From contig CAMFHW010000248.1 in assembly GCA_945952175.1 (NCBI GenBank), forward strand, positions 1 through 6,618: DNA of 6,618 nt. Reading direction: 5' to 3'. The notes beneath the pieces are model-generated. The model saw only the letters and a program-made list of their open reading frames with translations, was not told the origin of the DNA and searched no databases. Every line of letters begins with the position of its first letter. Within the stretch, counting starts at the first letter, position 1. Below are positions 1-6,354 of this stretch, one piece after another. The position numbers were made by a program, and so were the translations under genes. The stretch comes from an uncultured Phenylobacterium sp. Its GTDB lineage: Bacteria; Pseudomonadota; Alphaproteobacteria; Caulobacterales; Caulobacteraceae.

Positions 1-413
1 GTGACGATCCCCTCCTCCACGAAGGGCAGGAAACCGTCCTGCTGGGCGCGGTTGAACCGGTGGATCTCGTCGACGAACAGTAGGGTCGACTGCCCCGCCG
101 TCCTGCGCATCCGCGCCTGCTCGAAGGCCTTCTTCAGGTCCGCGACCCCGGAGAACACCGCCGACAGCTGCTGGAACTCATAGCCCGCCGCCTTGGCCAG
201 CAGCCGAGCGATCGTGGTTTTGCCCGTGCCCGGCGGCCCCCACAGGATCATCGAGGCCAGGCGCCTGGCCTGCGCCATCCGCCCGATCGGCCCCTCGGGA
301 CCCAGCAGGTGGTCCTGCCCCACCACCTCGTCCAGGCTCTGCGGACGCAGGCGGTCGGCGAGCGGCGACGGCGCATGCGGCGTCAGCCCCGCGGCTTCGA
401 AGAGATCGGCCAT
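1..413 (-). CDS. rarA: Replication-associated recombination protein A (RarA/MgsA-type AAA+ ATPase), N-terminal part
   Basis: This is the first 137 codons of an AAA+ clamp-loader-like ATPase that acts at stalled replication forks. The visible protein begins MADLFEAAGLTPHAPSPLAD. Next comes the family's RLRPQSLDEVVGQDHLLG segment (about residues 21-38), which resembles the RP..L.e..GQ.HLL start of RarA and RuvB-like clamp-loader ATPases. Walker A is GPPGTGKT (59-66) and Walker B is LLFVDEIHRFN (111-121). The HRFN extension after the DE box is typical of RarA. Full-length members are about 430 residues, so the C-terminal two thirds lie beyond base 1. I chose the ATG at 411-413 because the conserved residues start right after it; an in-frame TTG a few codons upstream is less likely. 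A GGGAGG stretch lies about 17 nt upstream, far for a ribosome site. The gene follows the protease gene on the same strand after 120 nt that contain a large palindrome. Identity is confident; the fragment is partial because of the window edge, not because of a mutation. Confidence 0.94.
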   Translation of the reverse strand, partial: MADLFEAAGLTPHAPSPLADRLRPQSLDEVVGQDHLLGPEGPIGRMAQARRLASMILWGPPGTGKTTIARLLAKAAGYEFQQLSAVFSGVADLKKAFEQARMRRTAGQSTLLFVDEIHRFNRAQQDGFLPFVEEGIV

Positions 414-456
414 GAGCCGTTGTATCAATCCCTCCCCGTCATGGGGAGACCGCTCC

Positions 457-529
457 ATTTCGGGGACAGGTTGAATAACCCTTCGCGGCGGGACGGTCGG
501 GAACGGGTTATTCAACCTGTCCCCGAAAT
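457..529. repeat. Perfect 25-bp-arm inverted repeat, REP-like palindrome
   Basis: Bases 457-481 are the exact reverse complement of 505-529, with a 23-nt loop. The arms begin ATTTCGGGGACAGG and end AATAACCC. A further TTC/GAA (482-484 with 501-503) can pair if C504 bulges out. The element starts 4 nt past the protease stop codon and ends 43 nt before the rarA start, filling most of that gap. Neither strand has a T-run after the stem, so it is not a standard intrinsic terminator. In RNA it could protect a 3' end or attenuate transcription into rarA. GGGGACAG-type palindromes resemble, from memory, REP sequences mobilised by RAYT (TnpA-REP, Y1-type) transposases. None is encoded here, so that link is inference. 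Confidence 0.9.
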
Positions 530-533
530 AGCC

Positions 534-1967
534 TCAGGTCCGGAAGTTGCCGGTGATCTCCTGGCCGCCGCGCACGATGGTCACCTGCCACTGCCCGCCC
601 TGGCCGGAAACGGCGGCGCGCAGGTCGGCGACGGTTCCGATGTCGCGCCCGTTCACCCGCTTGATCAGGTCACCCGGACGCAGGCCCGCGTTCATCGCGA
701 AGCCGCGCTGGATCTTCAGCACCATCACGCCCTTGCCGGCGAACGGGTCGATGCCGAGCTCATCGGCCACCGCCGGCGACAGGTTCACCACCGTCGCCCC
801 GTCGAACGGGTTGCGGCCGCTCACCGCCTGCTCGTCGCGCGGCGGGTTGGCGGGCGGCGCCTCGGCGCGCACGGTCAGGGTCTGCATGGCCCCGCCGCGG
901 CGGAAGCCGACCTTCAGCGCGTCGCCCGGCCGCGCCGCGGCCACCGCGTAGGACACGGCCGAGGCGTCCACCACCGGCTTGCCGTCGATCGACAGGATCA
1001 CGTCGCCCTGGCGCAGGCCGGCGCGCTCCGCCGGGCCGCCGGGCCACAGGTCCGCCACCAGGGCTCCGGTCGGCGTCGAAAGCCCCAGGCTGCGGGCGAT
1101 CTCGCCGGTCACCGCCTGGGTGTGGGCGCCGAGCCAGGGCCGCACCAGCGCATGGCCGCCGCCCGCCGCGGTCTCGACGATCCGCTTCACCATCGCCGCC
1201 GGCACGGCGAAGCCGACGCCCGACGAGGTCCCCGAGCGCGAGAGAATGAAGCTGTTCACCCCGATCAGGTCGCCGTCCATGTCGACCAGGGCGCCGCCGC
1301 TGTTGCCGGGATTGATCGCCGCGTCGGTCTGGATATAGGCCGTCGCCGCCTCCCCGTTCGGGTCGGCCGTCCGGTTCAGCGCCGAGATGATCCCGTTGGT
1401 CACCGTCTGGCCGACGCCGAAGGGGTCGCCGATGGCCAGCACCAGGTCGCCGACCTGGGCCTCGCCGGTGTCGTCGATGGCGAGCGTCGGCAGCCGCTCG
1501 GGCCCGGCGTCGATCTTCAGCACCGCCAGGTCCACCCGCGGATCGGCCAGCAGCACCTTGGCCGGGAACTCGCGCCGGTCGGCAAGCGCCACGGTGATCT
1601 CCTGGCCGCCCTCGATCACGTGGTTGTTGGTCACGATGATCCCGTCCGAGCGGACGATCACGCCGGAGCCCAGCGAGCCCTCCACCCGGTCGCGCGGCGC
1701 GCCCAGGCCGAACATCTCCCAGAACGGGTCCGCCTGCTGGCGCACCAGCCGCTTGGACGAGATGTTCACCACCGCCGGCGCGGCCTTCTTCACCACCGGC
1801 GCGAACGAGGCCTTCACCGTCAGGGCGTCGCCCGGCGCGGCCCGCGTCGGTTGAGCCAGGGGCGGCGGCGGGCCGCCGGCGTTCTGGGCGTTCGAGCGGG
1901 CGGCGGGATCGGTGCAGGCGGCCACCAGGGCCAGGGCCGGGATCACGAGGACGCGGTGCGCGCGCAT
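534..1967 (-). CDS. Do-family (DegP/DegQ/HtrA) serine endopeptidase, lipoprotein
   Basis: This is a 477-residue envelope quality-control protease that degrades or holds misfolded exported proteins. The N terminus has basic residues (R2, R5), a short hydrophobic stretch and a lipobox VAAC ending at Cys18. The mature protein is therefore probably lipid-anchored; Thr at +2 fits outer-membrane sorting under the usual Lol rule. A Pro/Ala-rich linker runs to about residue 45. The trypsin-like domain (about 50-265) has the full triad: His116 in VTNNHVIEGG, Asp146 in DPRVDLAVLKID and Ser223 in NPGNSGGALVD. PDZ1 spans about 275-370 (RPWLGA start; GPAERAGLRQGDVILSIDG) and PDZ2 about 385-475 (RGFAMNAGLRPGDLIKRVNG). 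The length is normal for DegP/DegQ/MucD proteins, and I cannot assign one of these names. The ATG at 1965-1967 is supported by GGAGAG just upstream and by the signal peptide starting there. The gene lies 65 nt after a transporter gene on the same strand and upstream of rarA. No clear stress promoter is visible in the gap. Confidence 0.95.
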   Translation of the reverse strand: MRAHRVLVIPALALVAACTDPAARSNAQNAGGPPPPLAQPTRAAPGDALTVKASFAPVVKKAAPAVVNISSKRLVRQQADPFWEMFGLGAPRDRVEGSLGSGVIVRSDGIIVTNNHVIEGGQEITVALADRREFPAKVLLADPRVDLAVLKIDAGPERLPTLAIDDTGEAQVGDLVLAIGDPFGVGQTVTNGIISALNRTADPNGEAATAYIQTDAAINPGNSGGALVDMDGDLIGVNSFILSRSGTSSGVGFAVPAAMVKRIVETAAGGGHALVRPWLGAHTQAVTGEIARSLGLSTPTGALVADLWPGGPAERAGLRQGDVILSIDGKPVVDASAVSYAVAAARPGDALKVGFRRGGAMQTLTVRAEAPPANPPRDEQAVSGRNPFDGATVVNLSPAVADELGIDPFAGKGVMVLKIQRGFAMNAGLRPGDLIKRVNGRDIGTVADLRAAVSGQGGQWQVTIVRGGQEITGNFRT

Positions 1968-1970
1968 GGA

Positions 1971-1976
1971 CTCTCC
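1971..1976 (-). promoter_or_regulatory. Ribosome binding site of the Do-family protease gene
   Basis: On the minus strand GGAGAG sits 3 nt before the ATG at 1965-1967, which puts the GGAG core 5 nt away. It is the clearest Shine-Dalgarno sequence in the window and fixes the protease start. Confidence 0.7.
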
Positions 1977-2032
1977 GAATTCAGACAGGCAGGCGAATCT
2001 GCCGAGTTTTCAGGCGCAAAGATGGCGAAGCT

Positions 2033-3256
2033 TCAACCGCGCCGCCTACCGGCGACGAGCGGCAGGCCGAGGGCCGTCAGCCCCGCCCCGATCAACAGCG
2101 TCAGGCCGAGCCACCCGGTTCCCATGCCGAGCGTCTGGGCGAAGATCTGGGTGAACACCACCGGCGCCACGAAGGTCGCGACCGAGGTCATGGCCCCGCA
2201 GGCGCCCTGCAGCCGCCCCTGCTCGTCCTCGCCGACCTTGGCGGTCATCAGGGCCTGTAGGGCCGGCCCCGCCAGGTTGCCGAGCGTCACCAGTCCATAG
2301 GCCGCGCAATAGAGCGCCGCCGTCGGCGCGAGGCCGCTGGCCGCGAAGCCCAGCACCTGGAACACCAGCCCCGCGATCAGCACCGGCCGGTCGCCGAACC
2401 GCCGGGTCACGCGGCCCGCCAGCCAGCTCTGCACGAAGATGTTGCCCACCGCGGCGACGCTGCAGAACACCCCGAACGCGATCGGGTCCCAGCCGTAGCG
2501 ATGCAGGGTGTAGAGCACCATCACCGCGTTCATGGCGTGCAGGGCGAACCACAGGAGCTGGAACACCCCGGCCAGCGGCAAGAGGCCCGGCCGCGCCACC
2601 AGCAGTCCCACCGCCCCCACCGGATTGGCCTTGGACCAGTCGATCCGCGGCGTGCGGTTCTCCGGCTTCAGGGATTCCGGCAGCACGAACAGGCCATAGA
2701 CCGCGTTCAGCAGGGTCACCCCCGCCGCGATCCAGAACGGCAGCCGCGGGTCGTGCCCGCCGGCCAGGCCACCGATGGCCGGCCCGATGATGATCCCGCT
2801 CCACGCCGCGGCGTTCAGCAGGCCGAAGGTGCCGGCCCGGCTCTCCGGCGGGGTCACGTCGGCCACATAGGCGCTGGCCGCCGCCGGCGTCGCCGTGGTC
2901 AGGCCGCAGACCGCCCGCGCCGCGAGCAGCCACCACAGGTCCGGCGCGATGGCGGTGATCACCAGGTCGATCACCAGCCCGAACAGCGAGATCAGGATCA
3001 CGGGCCTTCGCCCGAATCGGTCGGACAGAAGGCCCAGGAACGGCGCGGCGAAGAACTGGGTCAGCGCCCAGGACGCCTCCAGCCAGCCCACCCAGCGCGC
3101 GCCGGACGCGCTGTCATGGTCGGCCAGCTGCTCCACCAGGCGGGGCAGGATCGGAAAGATCATCGATTGCGAGGCGACGTCGAGGGCGACGGTCACCGCG
3201 ATGAAGGCGAGGCTGGCGCGGGAAGGCCCTTGGGCGGCGCGCTGGGAAAAGGACAT
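2033..3256 (-). CDS. MFS transporter, TCR/Tet family (DHA1-type drug:H+ antiporter-like), copy 4 in transcription order
   Basis: This is a 407-residue inner-membrane carrier, probably 12 helices, likely exporting a small molecule in exchange for protons. The substrate is unknown. TM1 carries Asp26 in VALDVASQSMIFPILPRL, aligning with the TM1 aspartate of TetA proteins. Motif A in the TM2-3 loop is GLLSDRFGRR (75-84). The antiporter motif C is GPAIGG (158-163) in TM5. The TM10-11 region has VGEDEQGRLQGA (341-352), a TetA-family signature shared by the other copies. The reading frame is open to 3472, but the extra 72 residues come from repeats and low-complexity intergenic DNA and have no family counterpart. 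I therefore chose the ATG at 3254-3256, about 16 residues before TM1. Its ribosome site is weak (AGAG, about 7 nt away). A second in-frame ATG at 3287-3289 has none. It follows the third transporter after 559 nt of repeat-rich DNA, so it may have its own promoter, though none was recognised. Confidence 0.9.
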   Translation of the reverse strand: MSFSQRAAQGPSRASLAFIAVTVALDVASQSMIFPILPRLVEQLADHDSASGARWVGWLEASWALTQFFAAPFLGLLSDRFGRRPVILISLFGLVIDLVITAIAPDLWWLLAARAVCGLTTATPAAASAYVADVTPPESRAGTFGLLNAAAWSGIIIGPAIGGLAGGHDPRLPFWIAAGVTLLNAVYGLFVLPESLKPENRTPRIDWSKANPVGAVGLLVARPGLLPLAGVFQLLWFALHAMNAVMVLYTLHRYGWDPIAFGVFCSVAAVGNIFVQSWLAGRVTRRFGDRPVLIAGLVFQVLGFAASGLAPTAALYCAAYGLVTLGNLAGPALQALMTAKVGEDEQGRLQGACGAMTSVATFVAPVVFTQIFAQTLGMGTGWLGLTLLIGAGLTALGLPLVAGRRRG

Positions 3257-3449
3257 GAAAAGCTCTGGAATGGCCGGTCGCACCGGCATGAAGACGAGGC
3301 CAGCCCCCAAGAGGCCGGCGGTGGCGACACCTGCACGCGGAGCCCTCGGCCCCGGCGGCGGCGTCAGTTCCTCGTCTTTTCGATCCCTGCCATAGCCAAG
3401 CCAGCCTCCGGGATTCCGCGCCCGAACGCAAGGCCCGGTAGAATCGGAA

Positions 3450-3476
3450 CCACGAACCACACGAACCCACACGAAC
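3450..3476 (+). repeat. CACGAAC repeat block A
   Basis: Three CACGAAC units with near 9-nt spacing (CCACGAACCACACGAAC, then one extra C, then CACACGAAC). It has the same sequence and orientation as block D (3679-3704) apart from a single inserted C at about 3467, and is inverted relative to block C (3605-3630). Confidence 0.85.
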
Positions 3477-3520
3477 GCGCTTGGCCGGAGAAGGCTGGGC
3501 GCCGGCTAGGCCTCAAGGAT

Positions 3521-3543
3521 CGAACACGAAAAGCACGAACGGG
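3521..3543 (+). repeat. CACGAA repeat block B, variant unit
   Basis: Reads CGAACACGAAAAGCACGAAC followed by GGG. The A-rich spacer AAAAG replaces the CCACA of blocks A and D. Its reverse complement matches block E (3781-3800) at nearly all positions. Its last 10 bases (3534-3543, CACGAACGGG) pair exactly with CCCGTTCGTG at 3602-3611. Confidence 0.8.
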
Positions 3544-3604
3544 TCAGCGGCTCCCCGCGCGAAGCGCTATCCCATCCCCGCCAGGGTCGCCAAGCCTAGC
3601 TCCC

Positions 3605-3704
3605 GTTCGTGTGGTTCGTGTGGTTCGTGGTTCCATTTCTTAGACCGCTTCCGCAGCATCGAGGCCGGAGGCAAAGGTCCACGAACCACACGAACCACAC
3701 GAAC
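3605..3704. repeat. Perfect 26-bp inverted repeat built from 9-nt GTTCGTGTG units (blocks C and D)
   Basis: Block C (3605-3630) is GTTCGTGTG twice followed by GTTCGTGG. Block D (3679-3704) is its exact reverse complement. The 48-nt loop (3631-3678) is unrelated sequence. Each arm is a tandem repeat of period 9, so slipped pairing is also possible. In a transcript running left from the third transporter gene this would be a long, stable hairpin about 110 nt past that gene's stop. No T-run follows it, so it is not a standard terminator, but it could reduce read-through to the next transporter or protect the upstream mRNA end. Confidence 0.9.
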
Positions 3705-3736
3705 AGTTTGCCTGAGGCTCAGCAGGTCCCTTGAAG

Positions 3737-3751
3737 GCGCGCTCCGCGCGC
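3737..3751. repeat. Short GC hairpin between repeat blocks D and E
   Basis: GCGCGC, TCC, GCGCGC: a perfect 6-bp stem with a 3-nt loop, 65 nt past the third transporter's stop on the minus strand. On that strand it is followed by CTTCAAGG, not a T-run. It could be a weak transcription stop or simply part of the repeat-rich gap. Confidence 0.4.
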
Positions 3752-3776
3752 GGTCAGCCAAGCTCGGTCGCGCCGC

Positions 3777-3802
3777 CGAACGTTCGTGTTTTTCGTGGTC
3801 CA
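3777..3802 (-). repeat. TTCGTG repeat block E
   Basis: CGTTCGTGTTTTTCGTGGTC at 3781-3800 is the inverted near-copy of block B, with a T-rich spacer where blocks C and D have TGG. It overlaps a small perfect palindrome CGAACGTTCG (3777-3786). It lies 14 nt past the stop of the third transporter gene. Confidence 0.8.
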
Positions 3803-3815
3803 GCCGAAGGTGGTC

Positions 3816-5048
3816 CTAGGCCGCACGCCGCGCCCACAGGCCGATCAGCAGCGCGCACCCCATCAGCGCCCCGCCGCAGATCAGCGCCAGGCCCGCCCCG
3901 CCCGGCGCGTTCGGCGTCGAGACCGACCACGCATAGACCTGGGTGAAGATCAGCGGCCCGGCCATGGTCGCGATCGCCGCCTGGCTGGACAGCGCCCCCT
4001 GCAGCCGCCCCTGCTCCTCGGGGCCTACCCTGCTCGTGCACAGCGCCTGCAGGGCCGCGCCGAACATGTTGCCCAGGCACAGCGCCACCGAGGCCAGGCA
4101 GAAGCCCAGGCCGGTCGATGAAGATCCGCCGCCGATCAAGCCCACGCCGCTCAGCGCCGTCCCCAGGAACATGGTCCGCCAAGGTCCGATGGTGGTGGCC
4201 AGGCGCGGCGCGATCACCGCCTGGACCAGCATGTTGCCGGCCGAGAAGAACATCAGCAGCAGCCCCACGTCCCGCGTGGTCCATCCGTAGCGATAGGCCG
4301 TGTAGAGCACGAAGATGTTGTTGGCCGTCTGGGCGGCGAACTGCATCAGGAACGAGGTCCCGGCCAGCCCCGCCAGCGCCTTGTCGCGCAGCAGGATGCC
4401 GTAGGACGTCACCGGGATGGCCGAACGCCAGCTGACCGCCCCGCGCCGTTCGCGCGGCAGGGACTCCGGCAGGATGAAGACCCCGTAGATCGCCCCGCCC
4501 AGGGCCACCGCCGAGGCCAGCCAGAACGGCGCCCGCGGATCGATCGCCCCCAGCATGCCGCCCAGCGCCGGCCCCAGGATCATGCCGGCCCCGAAGGTCG
4601 CGGAGAACAGGCCGAACCTCTGGGCGCGTTTCTCCGGCGGGGTGATGTCGGCGATATAGGCGGCCGCGGTCGCGTTGCTGGCGGCGGTCACGCCGGAGAT
4701 CGCCCGGCCCAGGAACAGCCAGCCCAGGGTCGGCGCCAGCGCCATCACCGCCAGGTCGGCCGAAAAACCGAAAGCCGAGATCAGGATCACCGGCCGGCGC
4801 CCGAACCGGTCGGACAGCACGCCCAGCACCGGCGCGGCCAGGAAGTTCATCGCCGCCCAGATCGCCGCGATCACCCCGACCGCGCGGGCGGCGTCGCCCG
4901 AGCTTCCGCCGGACAGTTCGAGAATCAGCCGCGGCAGAAGCGGCAGGATCAGGCCGAAGGACAGGGCGTCGAAGGCCACCGACGCCAGGATGAAGCCCAG
5001 CGCCGCGCGGCGGGGCTCGCTCGGCGGATCGGCGGCGGCCTCCGCCAA
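3816..5048 (-). CDS. MFS transporter, TCR/Tet family (DHA1-type), copy 3 in transcription order, TTG start
   Basis: This is a 410-residue predicted 12-helix inner-membrane carrier, paralogous to its neighbours; substrate unknown. TM1 has Asp27 in SVAFDALSFGLILPLLPRL. Motif A is GVLSDRFGRR (76-85) and motif C is GPALGG (159-164). VGPEEQGRLQGA (341-352) is the shared TetA-type signature. The start is TTG at 5046-5048, reading MAEAAADPPSEPRRAALGF. No ATG or GTG lies between the upstream gene's stop and TM1, so TTG is the only sensible start. Only 6 nt (GGGCGC) separate it from the previous transporter's TAG, which is in the same frame. Ribosome-site candidates are AGGGG about 3 nt away and GGAG 9 nt away, both overlapping the upstream gene's end, which suggests translational coupling. 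The C terminus ends shortly after TM12 (LIGLWARRAA), as is normal. The identity is firm at family level only. Confidence 0.92.
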   Translation of the reverse strand: MAEAAADPPSEPRRAALGFILASVAFDALSFGLILPLLPRLILELSGGSSGDAARAVGVIAAIWAAMNFLAAPVLGVLSDRFGRRPVILISAFGFSADLAVMALAPTLGWLFLGRAISGVTAASNATAAAYIADITPPEKRAQRFGLFSATFGAGMILGPALGGMLGAIDPRAPFWLASAVALGGAIYGVFILPESLPRERRGAVSWRSAIPVTSYGILLRDKALAGLAGTSFLMQFAAQTANNIFVLYTAYRYGWTTRDVGLLLMFFSAGNMLVQAVIAPRLATTIGPWRTMFLGTALSGVGLIGGGSSSTGLGFCLASVALCLGNMFGAALQALCTSRVGPEEQGRLQGALSSQAAIATMAGPLIFTQVYAWSVSTPNAPGGAGLALICGGALMGCALLIGLWARRAA

Positions 5049-5061
5049 GCGCCCCTACTCC
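5046..5061 (-). promoter_or_regulatory. In-frame stop/TTG start junction with overlapping ribosome site
   Basis: On the minus strand this reads GGAG TAG GGGCGC TTG, split here to show the codons. The upstream transporter ends in Glu-TAG. Two codons later, in the same frame, the next transporter starts with TTG. The purine-rich GGAGTAGGGG can serve as the Shine-Dalgarno site and spans the stop codon. Confidence 0.55.
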
Positions 5062-6341
5062 GCCGGCGCCGTCGCGGCCACGGGCGGGGCGTGCCCCACC
5101 CTGACCGCCAGCAGGAAGGCGCAGACCAGCAGGCTGGACGCGACATAGATCGGCAGGCCCGGCAGGTGCAGGGTCGCGTCGTGGCGGACCGCCCAGGCGA
5201 AGGTCTCTCCGAACACCACCGGCCCGATGATCGAGGCGATGCCCTGCAGGCTCTGGTTCGCGCCCTGCAGCTGACCCTGCTCCTGCGGGCCCACGCGGCG
5301 GGTCATCAGCCCCTGCAGGCCGGGCTGCAGGAAATTGACCAGGGCGAAGACCGGGGCCGCCGCCACATAGGCCCAGCCGGTCGGGGCGAAGCCGTAGAGG
5401 GCGAAGCCCGCCGCCCCGCCCGCGGCGCCGAGCAGCAGCGCGCCGCGCTCGCCGATGCGCGCCACCACCGGCCCGACCAGCAGGGTCTGGACCAGCATGC
5501 CGAGGATGCCGGTGGCCATCAGGGTCAGGCCCACCAGGTCGGTGCCCCAGTGATAGCGGTAGCCGGCATAGAGCACGAAGATCGAGGGCAGCACGGTGTG
5601 GGCGAGCTGGAACAGGAAGCCGGTCGTCGCCAGGCCCAGCAGGCCGCCCTCGTGCGCCTTCAGGAAGCCCAGCGAACCCACCGGATTGGCCCGCTTCCAG
5701 TTGAATGCGGTGAGCCGGCGCTCCGGCGGCAGGGATTCCGGCAGGATCAGCAGGCCATAGACCCAGTTGATCGCCGTCAGCGCCGCCGCCACCAGGAACG
5801 GCACGCGCAAGGCGAAGTCGCCCAGATACTGGTGGACGAAGGGGCCGGCCAGGAAGCCGCCCATCACCGGCCCGAACAGGAAGCCGAAGCTGAAGGCCGA
5901 GCCCATCAGGCCGAAGGTCTTGGCCCGTTCCTGTGGCGGGGTCACGTCGGCCACATAGGCGTTGGCGGTCGAGAAGCTGGCCGCCGTCATGCCGTTGATC
6001 ACCCGGCCGATGAACAGCCAGGCCAGCGTCGGAGCGAAGGCCATGAACAGGAAGTCGACCGCCAGCCCGCCGAACGAGATCAACAGCACCGGCCGCCGGC
6101 CGATCCGGTCCGACAGCATGCCCAGGACCGGCCCGCAGAAGAACTGCATCACTCCCCAGGTCACCGCGAAGACCACGTTGATCTCCGAGGCCGAGGCGGT
6201 GTCGCCGCCGGCGAGCTGCTTGATCAGGTTGGGCAGCACCGGGATCATGATCCCGAACGAGATCGCGTTCATCGCCGCCGAGGCGAAGATGAACCCGAAG
6301 GCGGCCTTGCGGCCCGGCGAAGCGGTCTTGGTCTCGGACAT
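5055..6341 (-). CDS. MFS transporter, TCR/Tet family (DHA1-type), copy 2 in transcription order, TM1 Asn variant
   Basis: This is a 428-residue predicted 12-helix inner-membrane carrier; substrate unknown. Motif A is GMLSDRIGRR (74-83), motif C is GPVMGG (157-162), and VGPQEQGQLQGA (350-361) is the shared TetA-type signature. TM1 reads SAAMNAISFGIMIPVLPNL, so residue 25 is Asn where the other two complete copies have the conserved Asp. The TM5-6 loop is longer than in its paralogues (about 164-180, GFLAGPFVHQYLGD), and there is an extra Pro/Ala-rich tail (HAPPVAATAPAE). I chose the ATG at 6339-6341 because it gives a short hydrophilic MSETKTASPGRK leader before TM1. A longer open frame upstream overlaps the previous gene and is not family-like. 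GGGA lies 6 nt before the ATG. It follows the preceding transporter's stop after 13 nt and precedes the next by 6 nt, so the three are probably co-transcribed. Confidence 0.92.
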   Translation of the reverse strand: MSETKTASPGRKAAFGFIFASAAMNAISFGIMIPVLPNLIKQLAGGDTASASEINVVFAVTWGVMQFFCGPVLGMLSDRIGRRPVLLISFGGLAVDFLFMAFAPTLAWLFIGRVINGMTAASFSTANAYVADVTPPQERAKTFGLMGSAFSFGFLFGPVMGGFLAGPFVHQYLGDFALRVPFLVAAALTAINWVYGLLILPESLPPERRLTAFNWKRANPVGSLGFLKAHEGGLLGLATTGFLFQLAHTVLPSIFVLYAGYRYHWGTDLVGLTLMATGILGMLVQTLLVGPVVARIGERGALLLGAAGGAAGFALYGFAPTGWAYVAAAPVFALVNFLQPGLQGLMTRRVGPQEQGQLQGANQSLQGIASIIGPVVFGETFAWAVRHDATLHLPGLPIYVASSLLVCAFLLAVRVGHAPPVAATAPAE

Positions 6342-6354
6342 CGGAAATCCCGTC

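Larger units (their letters stand above)
3257..3815. other. 559-nt non-coding gap between transporter genes, repeat-rich
   Basis: No gene is supported here. Bases 3440-3815 hold five blocks of a TTCGTG/CACGAA repeat (listed separately) and a GC hairpin. Bases 3257-3440 would be the leader of the downstream transporter gene (starting at 3256); I see no convincing -35/-10 pair there. Open frames crossing the region translate to repetitive peptides such as RTTRTTRT or VVRVVRG, which are products of the repeat and not proteins. Confidence 0.75.

Noticed and set aside
1990..2016. Small stem (GCAGG...CTGCC) followed by GAGTTTT between the last transporter and the protease gene
   Set aside because: The T-run follows only on the plus strand, where no gene is transcribed, and the stem is only about 5 bp.
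309..2300. Long plus-strand open frame opposite rarA, the protease gene and the end of a transporter gene
   Set aside because: It translates to Arg/His/Gly/Ala-rich low-complexity sequence with no motif. It is the antisense shadow of high-GC genes whose minus-strand frames carry clear domains.
3364..3393. Nine-codon open frame MAGIEKTRN before the last transporter gene, with GGAGG 11 nt upstream
   Set aside because: It is too short and ordinary, with no hairpin alternatives or runs of regulatory codons to support a leader peptide.
3385..3420. Possible promoter with a GCTATGG -10-like element upstream of the last transporter gene
   Set aside because: No matching -35 element lies at a suitable distance; single six-base matches are expected by chance.
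3257..3472. N-terminal extension of the transporter at 2033-3256
   Set aside because: The 72 extra codons include repeat-derived sequence (WVRVVRG) and have no counterpart in the paralogues, which start 10-20 residues before TM1.
2501..3643. Long plus-strand open frame opposite the last transporter gene and the repeat gap
   Set aside because: The composition is Arg/Gln/Gly/His-rich, it crosses the non-coding repeats, and it lies opposite a convincing MFS gene.
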